64,000 nucleotides of DNA. It comes from Piper betle (lineage: Eukaryota > Streptophyta > Magnoliopsida > Piperales > Piperaceae). Under the pieces are notes generated by a model. That model searched no databases. It worked only from the letters and a program-made list of their open reading frames with translations, and was not told the origin of the DNA. Positions within the stretch are counted from its first letter, which is position 1, and every line of letters begins with the position of its first letter. Location of the stretch: positions 372,001-436,000 of the forward strand of contig JAURVB010012964.1 of assembly GCA_033002965.1 (NCBI GenBank). Reading direction: 5' to 3'. A program made the translations under genes and the position numbers. This document shows positions 1 to 9,303 of the stretch, one piece after another.

Positions 1-83
1 ACACTTATTGCAAGTCCCGTTTAAAAGCCCATTGGACGTAATAGTGATTTTGAAGCTTGGGTTGGGGCCCAAAAGACCCAACA
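1..83 (+). repeat. TRIM LTR, 3' part (cut by window edge)
   Basis: Matches the last 83 bases of the 190-bp LTRs at 270-459 and 466-655 and ends in CCCAACA, followed one base later by a primer-binding site. Confidence 0.85.
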
Positions 84-269
84 ATGGTATCAGAACCTGG
101 TTGGGTCAGCCCGAATTGGAGTCTCCCAGAACTTCACTATGTGGTGAGGGGGAGATGATTCGGGTGGGCTAGCCTGAATTGGAGTCTTCTGAACTTCACT
201 ATAACATGTGGGCCTTGCATGTGGTGAATGGGAGATGATTCGGGTGACATGATGTGTAAGGAGGAGAAT

Positions 270-459
270 TGTTGGGTTTATCCCACATCATGTATAGAAG
301 TTGTTGGTGACTTGTATATAGGCTAATGGAAAACCCTTAATTCTTGAGCTAGTTTTTGGATTAAGAGAGGCTCATAACACTTATTGCAAGTCCCGTTTGA
401 AAGCCCATTGGACCCAATAGTGATTTTAAAGCTTGGGTGGGGGCCCAAAGGACCCAACA
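270..459 (+). repeat. TRIM LTR, 190 bp
   Basis: Starts TGTTGGG, ends CCCAACA. It is preceded by the purine-rich tract AGGAGGAGAAT and followed after only 6 bp by another LTR, so the internal part between them is lost. Confidence 0.88.
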
Positions 460-465
460 GAAAAT

Positions 466-655
466 TGTTGGGTTTATCCCACATCATGTATAGAGGTTGT
501 TTGTGACTTGTATATAGGTTAATGGGAAAGCCTTAATTCTTGAGCTAGCTTTTGGATTAAGAGAGGCTCATAACACTTATTGCAAATCCCGTTTAAAAGG
601 CCATTGGACCCAATAGTAATTTTGAAGCTTGGGTTGGGGCTCAAAGGACCCAACA
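466..655 (+). repeat. TRIM LTR, 190 bp
   Basis: Starts TGTTGGG, ends CCCAACA, followed by a perfect primer-binding site at 657-668. Confidence 0.88.
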
Positions 656-858
656 GTGGTATCAGAGCCTGGTTGGCTTAGTGTTGCCTCGGGCCAGCCC
701 AAATTAGAGTCTCCCAGAACTTCACTATGTGGTGAGGGGGAGATGATTCAGGTGGGCTAGTCCGAATTGGAGTCTTCTAAAACTTCACTATAACATATGG
801 GCTTTGCATGTGGTGAAGGGGAGATGATTTTGGAGACATGATGTGTGAGGGGGAGAAT

Positions 859-1048
859 TGTTGGGTTTATCCTACATCATATATAGAGGTTGTTAGTGAC
901 TTGTATATAGGTTAATATGAAAACCTTAATTCTTGAGCTAGCTTTTGGATTAAGAGAAGCCCACAACACTTATTGCAAGTCCCGTTTGAAAGCCCATTAG
1001 ACCCAATAGTGATTTTGAAGCTTGGGTGGGGCCCCAAAGGACCCAACA
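859..1048 (+). repeat. TRIM LTR, 190 bp
   Basis: Starts TGTTGGG after a GAGGGGGAGAAT purine tract, ends CCCAACA, followed by a perfect primer-binding site at 1050-1061. Confidence 0.88.
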
Positions 1049-1251
1049 ATGGTATCAGAGCCTGGTTGGCTTAGTGTTGCCTCGGGTCAGCCCGAATTTG
1101 AGTCTCCTAAAACTTTACTATGTGGTGAGGGGGAAGTGATTCAGGTGGGCTAGCCCGAATTGGAGTCTTCTGGAACTTTACTATAACATGTGGGCCTTGC
1201 ACGTGGTGAGGGGGAGATGATTCGGGTGACATGATGTGTGAGGGGGAGAAA

Positions 1252-1441
1252 TGTTAGGTTTATCTCACATTATATATAAAGGTTGTTCGTGACTTATATA
1301 TAGGCTAATGAAAAAGTTTTAATTATTAAGCTAGCTTTTGGATTAAGAGAGACCCATAACATTTATTGCAAGTCCCGTTTGAAAGCCCATTAAACCCAAT
1401 AGTGATTTTGAAGCTTAGGTGGGGGCCTAAAGGACCCAACA
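1252..1441 (+). repeat. TRIM LTR, last unit of array
   Basis: Starts TGTTAGG (one change from its siblings), ends CCCAACA. Unrelated GC-rich DNA follows, so this is the right edge of the array. Confidence 0.85.
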
Positions 1442-2340
1442 CGGCAAGTGTAGCTTTAGACCTTTATTTCAGCAAACCGCAACAGGTGGCAAAACTTTTG
1501 CAAGCAGCAGAACCTTTCTTCAGCTCCTTCACGGTGACGGGGCGGGGTTTATCTTCTCTGGTGATCCAGCGGCAAGGTGGCGGCAAGGCTTCAGACTTCT
1601 GTGTTCCAAGCGGGGCAGCAGTAGGTGGCAATATGGGATGGCAAGATTGCAGCTTGGTGAGGGAAGAGGGCTGCACAACTCCAAAAGCTCTGGCAGCACT
1701 CCACAGCGGGCAGCAACGAACAAGGGTAAGGCGAGGCTTTGGCGGCGTCGATGTCAGCAACCTTTCTCTTCTCGGCAGGGCATCACAGCAACAACAGCAA
1801 CAAGGCTTCACGGCAAAGACGGCAGGGAGCAGGGATTAAGCTTCATGGATGGGGACGTCTTAGGCGCGCACGCCTGGGGAAGGCAGCCTTCTCCCTTCCT
1901 TTTCCATCCACGGATTTTCCGTACAAAAAACAAACAACCCCTGTAAAAAATAAACACCCCTTTGAAGAAGATTTGTTGGGGCTCCAACCCTTCTTCAGCA
2001 ACGGTAACTTTTGTCTTCACGTAACAATTTAGCAGGATGTAGGCGCCATGACTTTGGCAACGAAGGCTACGAACATTAGCTTATTCCGGCTCTAAGGCGA
2101 GTTGGCAGGCCTGAGGCTAAACAAGCAACAGTGCAATCTCCAAGTATCTTCAAATTTTTCTTCCCCACCCTTTTAAACAATTAGGTTGGATTTTTATAGA
2201 ATCTGAGAGCTCCCTCTATTCCACGAATATGAGCAAGTAATCACGTGTGGTTTCAACTTCCTTCACAATTCCCCTCTTGTAATGTTATATTGAAACTGTC
2301 TGGACTATTTTTTGTGCTCAAAAAAGAGTATTCAAATTAA
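1442..2340. repeat. GC-rich dispersed repeat, no gene
   Basis: Rich in CAGCA/GGCGGCAA runs and open in several frames, but none of the frames resembles a known protein. Parts resemble 30020-31020: a CTCCTTCACGGTGA stretch followed by TTCT(C/G)TGG(T/C)GATCCA, and the GGNTTTTATAGAAT region near the end. This suggests two copies of one transposon-derived untranslated or LTR region. The TRIM array abuts its left side. Confidence 0.4.
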
Positions 2341-4084
2341 GGGGTTATATTTAAAGGTTACACTTTTATTTTATTGAAAATTTCCCTCCAAAATATTTTC
2401 CTATAAATCGGGAACTTTTTTTATATATTTGTTCTTATTAAAGTTTAAAAAATGTCATTTTTTGTGTATTTTGTTATTAAATTATTTTTATTTAATCACA
2501 CAATAATATTTTCATTTCATGATTATCATTTTTATATTATTTTAAAACCTTTGTGAGCATCCATTGAAAATATTCTTTTATGAGTGTGATTGTCTAATAT
2601 TTTTTTATTTTTTAATCCCTTCTTCTATACAATTTTGACATTGTATGACAAGGCATGAGGTTAGCCAAAAGAACATGGATGGAAACAATAAAAAAAATTA
2701 TGGAGAATTTAGGCCTAAATATTGATATGGTTTACAACAAGATAAAGTGGAATTAAATGATCTATCCTTGACCTCAATTTGTAAGGAATATGAAGTTTAT
2801 GATGATGATGATGATGATGATTTTTCTTACATATTTGTTAATTATTAGGCTAGTATATATTGTCAAGTACGCAACTTTTATTTGAGTAGTATACTTATAA
2901 ATATATCAAAATTTATCAATATTTTTAAAAATTTTAATTTGGATAAGAATTATACTCCACCTCTTTTCTAATAACAAGTAATAATAATAATAATTTCAGA
3001 TTAAATAAGTTTTAATAAGCCTATAAAATTATTGTTGGGCAAAATCAACTACAGTGCAAGAAATGTTGAAACTCGATAAGAATAAAAAATCCATAACGAA
3101 GTTGATTCAAACCAGCAAGTTAAGCCTTGGAATTGGTGAGCACGTATCCTATTCTAGTTGTTGTGAAGTGATGATCTGCTGAGATGCAGAGCTGAGGATT
3201 ATGCCAAGCAACTCAAAAGAATTCGGAAAGCATATTGCGTGTGTTGATTTCAAGGGGCAGAAACATGGCCTCTCCCCACATATCCTTCCTCAGAAGAATC
3301 AGATAATTTGAACAAAATCATGGAGCAATTCATTTCCCAGATTAGGGACAAAACCTAAAACACTGGGTCAATGAAGTGTGTGCTTCATGCATTTGTGTTC
3401 ATCAACTTCTGACTCTGGTTTACTGCATCTTAAAAGACATGGAGAGTCAGTATTGTCCATCGTCCATCTCAAGTAGGTAGACTAAGGAGGCAACTAGCTT
3501 GGAGGTGGCAATTTTCAACTTGTACCAAGTCGACAAACAACTTACTCTGTCAAATAGAAAACCTATGGACCTTCGGAATAAAGCATGCTCTAAACCATAT
3601 TGGCAGATAGCCTTTAACCTGCAACCTAATAAATTAACCTAAAAAGCTGCACACCACTTAAGGTATAAATTAATGGCATTTGAGTATCAAACTCTTCTAT
3701 AAATCTCCTTGCTGAAGAGCTTCCAATTATAAAAGCATTAGAAAAGCCTCATAAAGAAAAACTTTCATTTGATGTACATCACAAAAATTTTTCAGCTCAA
3801 AATATTCGTAAAACGGCTTAGATATCCTAATTAGGGATATCAAAAGTAAATAATGTCCAAAGCACTGGGCTGACAACATGCAACTAGCTTCCTTCATACT
3901 TTGCATCCGCCATAACATAATGGTATGCTATGACCAATATGAATATAAAAACTCCAAGAAAATTGGCAAAGAAACCCAGATCTTGAGCATTAATCATCTG
4001 CCACCAAAAAACAATGAGATCAGAAGGAAGAAAATAAATAAAACTGTAACCAACTTACACTGCTTACATATTAAACACAACTTT
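2341..4084. other. AT-rich spacer, no gene seen
   Basis: Contains a short (GAT)n microsatellite at 2801-2821. I find no convincing coding frame, RNA gene or element end in the rest. Confidence 0.5.
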
Positions 4085-4585
4085 AATATAAATATTAAAA
4101 GAAGAAAATGGCTCCAACGTGAAATAATCAACAGCAAGACTTTTCATAAACGGACATCACATTAAACAAAAACAAAATGGCATCCCAGCATGCATAATCA
4201 GCATCTAAGTTACAAGTGTTTCATCCATGAGCTTAGACCTGCCACCAATTATATCAAACTGACTAATAAGAACTCGGAGAGTTCAAACTTTATGAGAAGC
4301 ACCTTATGGTATAAACATTCTCATGAAGGAGTCAACTTTAATAAATCAGCACTTTTGTTAGTCTTAAGTTGACTGACATGAATAGAAATTATAAGCTGCT
4401 TGCAGTAACTCTTCCGCACATTTTCGCACTTAACAATTTCCAAAAAATATATGCAGTTTATTCAAGTATAGAGTACATGTACCAAGTACCAACAAAAAAT
4501 ACTATCCGAAGCTTCCCCCACTGTATACTCTATGGAGCACTCTCTGGGAATGAACAACAGAGTTAAAAGAAAAGAAAAATGGAAA

Positions 4586-4624
<39 letters not shown>

Positions 4625-5640
4625 AATACTCCCATGTATAAGATAAAGCACTGAGTTATGATTTCATCCATGATTTGCAGATTCATCAAAACATTGAAGT
4701 CAAATTGAGTAAACGCGAAAATGAGACTTAATATAAATATTAAAGGAAGAAAATGTCTCCAACGTGAAATAATCAACAGCAACACTCTTCATAAATGAAC
4801 ATCAGATTAAACAAAAAATTTGGCATCCTCACGTGTATAATCAACATTTAAGTTACACATGTTTCGTCAATGAGTGCAGACCTGTCATCAATTGAACCAA
4901 AGTGACTAATATGAACTCATGGAGTTCAAAATTTATCAGAAGCACCCAATGGTAGAATCATTCTCATCAAGAAAAAATAGTCAACATCAATGGATCAGCA
5001 CTTTTGTTAGCCTTAAGTTGACCGACATGAATAGATTATAAGCTGCTACCAGTAATTCTTCTGCATATTTCGCACTTTAACATTTTTCGAGAAAAAAATT
5101 GCGCAGCGCAGTTTATTCAAGTCTAGTAGAGAACATCTAACAACAAAAAATACTATCCAAAGCTAGCCCCCAGTTGTAGATTCTATTGAGCACTCTCCAG
5201 TAATGAACAACAGAATTAGAAAAAGAAAAGTTCAATACGCCCATCTATGAGATCAAGAGCTAAGTTATGTGTTTCATCTGATTGCAGATTCATCAAAACA
5301 TATAATTCAAATTGAAGAAACGAGAAACATGTAAAGTTCAAAAGGTATCATAAGATGTCCCATGGGAGGAACTTTCTCATCAAGATGAGCCTACTTAAAT
5401 GGACCAAACACTTTTATTAGTCTTAAGCTGACTCACATGAACAGATTGTAAGCTGTTTCCAGTAATTCTTCAGTATTATTTGTACCTTTTTGTATAAAAA
5501 AATCTCACTTCTATATAGTTTACTTGAGTCTATAACTCCTATTGGATCTTTTCTAGTCAGGCAGTAAAGACTTGGATATGTTTTGAGAACCAGGGACCGA
5601 AACACCACACATTGAGGGAGCAAAAAGTCTAGACAAACTC
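4085..5640. repeat. Tandem triplication, unit about 640 bp
   Basis: Copy 1 (about 4085-4720) and copy 2 (about 4735-5300) align along their whole length, with matching landmarks about 645-650 bp apart: a GAAAATG(G/T)CTCCAACGTG block at 4104 and 4750, and a CACTTTTGTTAG block at 4350 and 4999. Copy 3 (about 5310-5640) is shorter and keeps only the second half. The copies are well diverged and no reading frame is shared, so this is non-coding DNA. A (GA)n run at 4589-4621 sits in copy 1. Confidence 0.75.
4589..4621. repeat. (GA)n microsatellite
   Basis: About 16 uninterrupted GA units inside the first copy of the tandem triplication; absent from the other two copies. Confidence 0.95.
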
Positions 5641-6139
5641 ACCAACATGCATCCTACAATTTCAATTTCATCAAGCTAGAAAATAAAACCAGATCACAAA
5701 AACGTTCAAACCTATAGTAAAATTCCTCCCCCGAAACACCTATTTAAACAAAAACACAGACTTAAAACCCTACAACATCCTTGTTACAAATTTAAACAGA
5801 CTCACAACAACTTAAATAAAAGCTCCAAACTGTGGCAGCAAAAAGTCAAAACAATTAGAACACGCCCACCAGCATGCCCAAATCTTACAAATTTAACCTA
5901 ATCAAACTAGAACATGAAACCAAATAACAACCACACTCATACCCCTCTCCAAATTTCCCAAAAAAAAACCATAGATTAAGAAGCCCATAACATCCTTCTC
6001 AAATTAACCGCAATAGGGTTTTGAAAAATTCGTGATGATCCACATACACCGCCCTACAATTATTTACAAACCTGAATCAAATATTGCATAAAACTCATAA
6101 AGACGTAAAATTCTGCATCAGAAAAGTGATATTAAGATA

Positions 6140-6330
6140 CAAAGGAAAAGAGAAAATATATTACCTTGGAAAGCTTACGCGTCTTCTTCGCCAATCGAGA
6201 AAAGTTCGGCAAAAAGAAGGAAGAACGTTCGAGCAAGAGCTCACCTTCTCGTCGACTTTGGCTTTGCGGGTCGGTCTACCGATTTTAGACACAAAAATTG
6301 TCTACGGCGTGACCAATTCTTTTTACCGGA
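6140..6330 (-). other. Possible 5' exon of an unidentified minus-strand gene
   Basis: Read on the minus strand there is an ATG at 6334-6332 followed by a basic frame of 30 codons that ends at a good donor (AAG then GTGAGC, near 6243). A second donor-like AAG/GTAATA lies near 6164. Composition is higher in GC than its surroundings. I do not recognise the peptide, the frame has no obvious continuation in the triplicated DNA to the left, and it may not be a gene. Confidence 0.2.
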
Positions 6331-6633
6331 CATGGTCCAAAGGTCAAAAAGAGATAAAAAATAAAAAATAAAAAAAGGGCAGGTGGAGGGAAGTGTGGCG
6401 CGGATGTCCGAATCAATGACGTCCGAATCACGATTAACTGATCGAATTTACGGAATAAAAGTTAACCAAATATAAATATTTTTTTATTCGATCAAATGCC
6501 TGATATTTTATATTAGTAATATAATGTCTTCAATATTTAGGAGGCTAATATTTGTTATGTAAAAATTTTAAATCATAATATATAGTAAAATTAATTAAGT
6601 TTATATATAAATTTGCTATTTATTATCTAAAAT

Positions 6634-7563
6634 CATGGTTGCATGAATCGGAATCGGAATCGGAATCGGTTTTCCAGGGAGTCGGAATCGGAATCGGAAT
6701 CGGTCTGAATCGGCCAAGAATCGGTTCAGTTGAATCGGTCCAAATTAATTTAATCGGTCATATATAATAATTTGACAATTTATAATATAAATATATTAAA
6801 ATTGGGTATTGATGTTATTTTGATATTATTCTGTATATTATAGTTTCTGATATTTTTAAATATTTTTTAAGATTTTTTTTAAATTATTTAGAATTAATTA
6901 TTATTTTTGACTCGAGTTAGACTCGAGTCAACTTTTAATTACGAGAATGCCACTCTTTACCCCGCCGCCGCCGCCGGCCCGGTCGGCGGCGAGTCTCGAG
7001 GCGGCGATGTCGGAGGATGTCGGCAGCCCGGTCGGACGAACAGTCAGCGGCCAGCAGCCGGCGGCGAGGCGGCCCGGAGCGGCGGCGAGTCGGCGGCGAG
7101 TCGCGGCGATTCGTGCGTCACAGCCCGATTCGGTCCGGCCACACTTCGGCGGCGACGTTGCGAGGTCGGCGGCGAGGTCGGTAGCCCGGTCGGCGGCGAG
7201 CCCGGAGTCGGGGAGCATGGCGGAGGGCGGAAACGGGGCGGCGGCGGGCGGACGAGCGGCGGCGGCGCGGGGGGAGCGGGTTTGATTTTAGGTTTTTAAA
7301 ATCCAAATTACCATTTTACCCATGCTTAAATAATTTAATAAAAATCATAGCTAGGGTATTTTAGTAATTTCATTAAAAAACCGATTCCGATTTAAATCGG
7401 CCGATTCCGATTCCGAGTTAAATCGGTCGGAATCGGCCGAACTCGGCCGATTCCGATGCCGATTCGGGGCCGACCGAGTCGGCCCGAAATCGGATCGGCA
7501 TCGCGCCGATCCGATTTAAATCGGCCCGATTCCGCACGGAATCGGCCAATTCGTGCAACAGTG
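6634..7563. mobile_element. Non-autonomous hAT-type element, 930 bp
   Basis: Flanked by a perfect 8-bp target duplication TCTAAAAT (6626-6633 and 7564-7571), the size made by hAT transposases. Termini are imperfect inverted repeats: left CATGGTTGCATGAATCGG, reverse complement of the right CACTGTTGCACGAATTGG. The subterminal regions are full of GGAATC/GATTCC hexamers in opposite orientation on the two sides, as expected for transposase-binding repeats. The interior has an AT-rich half, an ACTCGAGT motif (6909-6952) that also occurs in LTR elements of this window, and a very GC-rich block (6960-7285). No transposase frame is present. Confidence 0.8.
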
Positions 7564-7571
7564 TCTAAAAT

Positions 7572-8149
7572 AACCCAAAATAACTAACATAAAAAAATCT
7601 CTCTTATATTTAAGAATTTTAAATAATGCATTCACATTAATAATTATATTAAACTACTATCTATATAGTTAGAATGCTCTCAATTAGTACTATAGTTTAC
7701 TAAAATTTTAAAATTTAGTTTTTATACATTTCTAAGTCAAACAAAAAATAATTAATGTATAAAAGTTTCAAAATAATCATTGACATTAAAATATAATCCA
7801 ACTTTACATATACTTCAAAGATAAAATAATCTAATAACTGATTTTTTATCTAATGTAGCTCACCTACATGAAAAAAGCTTGTAGAAATATTTTACAAATA
7901 TTAGAAAAGTAAAAACTAAATGTAAGCTTATTATAGAAATGAAGATGTTGGAATATTATATTCATCAACACAATTATCAATATTTTCCCATTTTTCTATA
8001 TTCATTGTTCCAAATAAATTTGATGATGAACTTGGTTATTTCTCTGAAAATAAAAAATATAATAATAAGAGAAAAACATATGTTAAAAAATATATAAAAA
8101 CTAGAAAATAAATAGATATAAAATATAATTACCTTCATATTTACTCTTC
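7572..8149. other. AT-rich spacer between hAT element and hAT remnant
   Basis: Strongly AT-rich; may contain further decayed hAT sequence, but I see no clear motif or terminus. Confidence 0.4.
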
Positions 8150-8700
8150 AACTAATTTTGGCTACATATCAAAGCTTCAAGTATTTTTAGGTTTAAATTA
8201 TTCGTACTTGAACCAATTATTTATTCTCTAATATTAAATGCTGATTCGAAGACGCTGGTTGACTAGGAATGGCTAAAACATTTTGAGCAATTTTTTCCAA
8301 AATAAGATATTTTACTATGTTTAATTTCCACCATGATAATATATTAAATTGCTCATCTACTCCATCCACAAAGTGAATAATGGGTTCATCCAAATAATTC
8401 TCCTAATCAATTTGTGTCGGCTTATTTAATGAACATTGTATAATCAATTTACTTATTTCTTACAATCTCCTATTTAAGCCTCTAATAAGACGAATAATTG
8501 ATGAACTTTTAATTTCAATATTGAGCTTGTTTGACACACATTTAACCGTAGATTTTACAATAATTGAATAAATATTATATGTGTTTATCAAATATTATTT
8601 CACTTTTATGACCATATTGCCTCCCTCTTCTTTATACATCGTATGGAAATAGTACACAATAAAAATTATTTTTGATCTAGAGTTTAAAATCAAAGCAATC
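8150..8700 (-). pseudogene. Decayed hAT transposase C-terminal region
   Basis: Minus-strand translation with shifts and stops recovers the conserved C-terminal signature of hAT transposases in the right order: a YLDEP segment, then an FNILSWWKLN segment, then NVLAIP, then LEALICSQN followed by a stop and LK. These correspond to the family's dimerisation region (WWK, LAIP, LICSxxWL). Upstream parts (8450-8700) are weaker. No intact frame remains and no start is visible. It lies about 600 bp from the hAT-type element at 6634-7563, but I cannot tell whether the two belong to the same family. Confidence 0.65.
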
Positions 8701-9184
8701 ACTAATAATATATTTGTTTCTTTCTAATATTTATCAAACATTTTCCAACAATGTATTTTCCATTGACGACTTAAATATAACTTACTACTACTCTATTCTA
8801 TTAATTAAAGTTAGAGTTCATAAATCACGTCGAAAAAATATTTAATATAATATACCTAATTACGAAAAAAAATTTGGCACTAAATAAAAATTATTTATGG
8901 ATGTTTAGCCGTATAAAAAAAATACAGATTCGCATTTACTCTCCCGTACCGCAGTAAGTCAGGATGCAAACCCCTCTTTTGTCCCTCCCATCTCCTCATA
9001 TCTTGTGTCCGGAGACTAAAAGCTTCAATCGGAGGGAGCGAGGTGGAGAGACGACTACCGGCCAGAACACCAAGTGAGGAAGGTATACAAGGTTGCAGGC
9101 CTGCACATCGCGGGGAAACTCCTAGGACCAGCTCCTTCATTTGTGCTGGAAAGTTGCCATCTTTGATTGCTTTTCCGTGTCTGA

Positions 9185-9257
9185 ATGGCGAAGATGAAGC
9201 CGGGGAAGAAGGAGCTCGATTCCTACACTATCAAAGGCACCAACAAGATCGTCAGAG
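9185..9257 (+). pseudogene. First exon of an EBS/SHL-like BAH-PHD gene
   Basis: ATG at 9185 opens a 24-codon exon containing KKELDSYTIKGTNKIVR, the N-terminus typical of plant EBS/SHL proteins, which read H3K27me3 and H3K4me3 through a BAH domain and a PHD finger and repress flowering genes. The exon ends in AGAG followed by donor GTAATG at 9258, phase 1, as expected before the exon coding 'GDCVLMRP'. The BAH and PHD exons are not found downstream in this window. A 3.3-kb LTR sits 46 bp into the intron. The fragment is therefore a truncated copy, or an exon cut off from its partners by insertion and rearrangement. Family assignment is good; loss of function is inferred from the missing exons. 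Confidence 0.6.
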
Positions 9258-9303
9258 GTAATGTTTGTCACGTCTTGGGTATGGATCTTTTGGCCACTGT
9301 GGG

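Larger units (their letters stand above)
1..1441 (+). mobile_element. Tandem array of a TRIM (miniature LTR retrotransposon)
   Basis: The stretch is built from alternating LTRs and internal parts of one small element. LTRs begin TGTTGGG or TGTTAGG and end CCCAACA. Three internal parts (84-269, 656-858, 1049-1251) each open with a primer-binding site matching the initiator tRNA-Met 3' end, TGGTATCAGAGC (85-96 with one change, 657-668, 1050-1061), and end in a purine tract just before the next LTR. No internal part encodes protein. The order is partial LTR (1-83), internal, LTR, LTR, internal, LTR, internal, LTR. Size (190-bp LTRs, about 583 bp per full unit) and lack of genes fit TRIMs, which depend on proteins of other elements. 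The left end lies outside the window. Confidence 0.9.

Noticed and set aside
1366..2032. Overlapping plus-strand frames after the TRIM array
   Set aside because: The first starts inside a TRIM LTR; peptides have no similarity to known proteins and the DNA resembles the non-coding repeat at 30 kb.
6907..7306. Open frames in the GC-rich block of the hAT element
   Set aside because: Glycine/alanine/arginine-rich in all frames, caused by GGCGGC runs; no domain.
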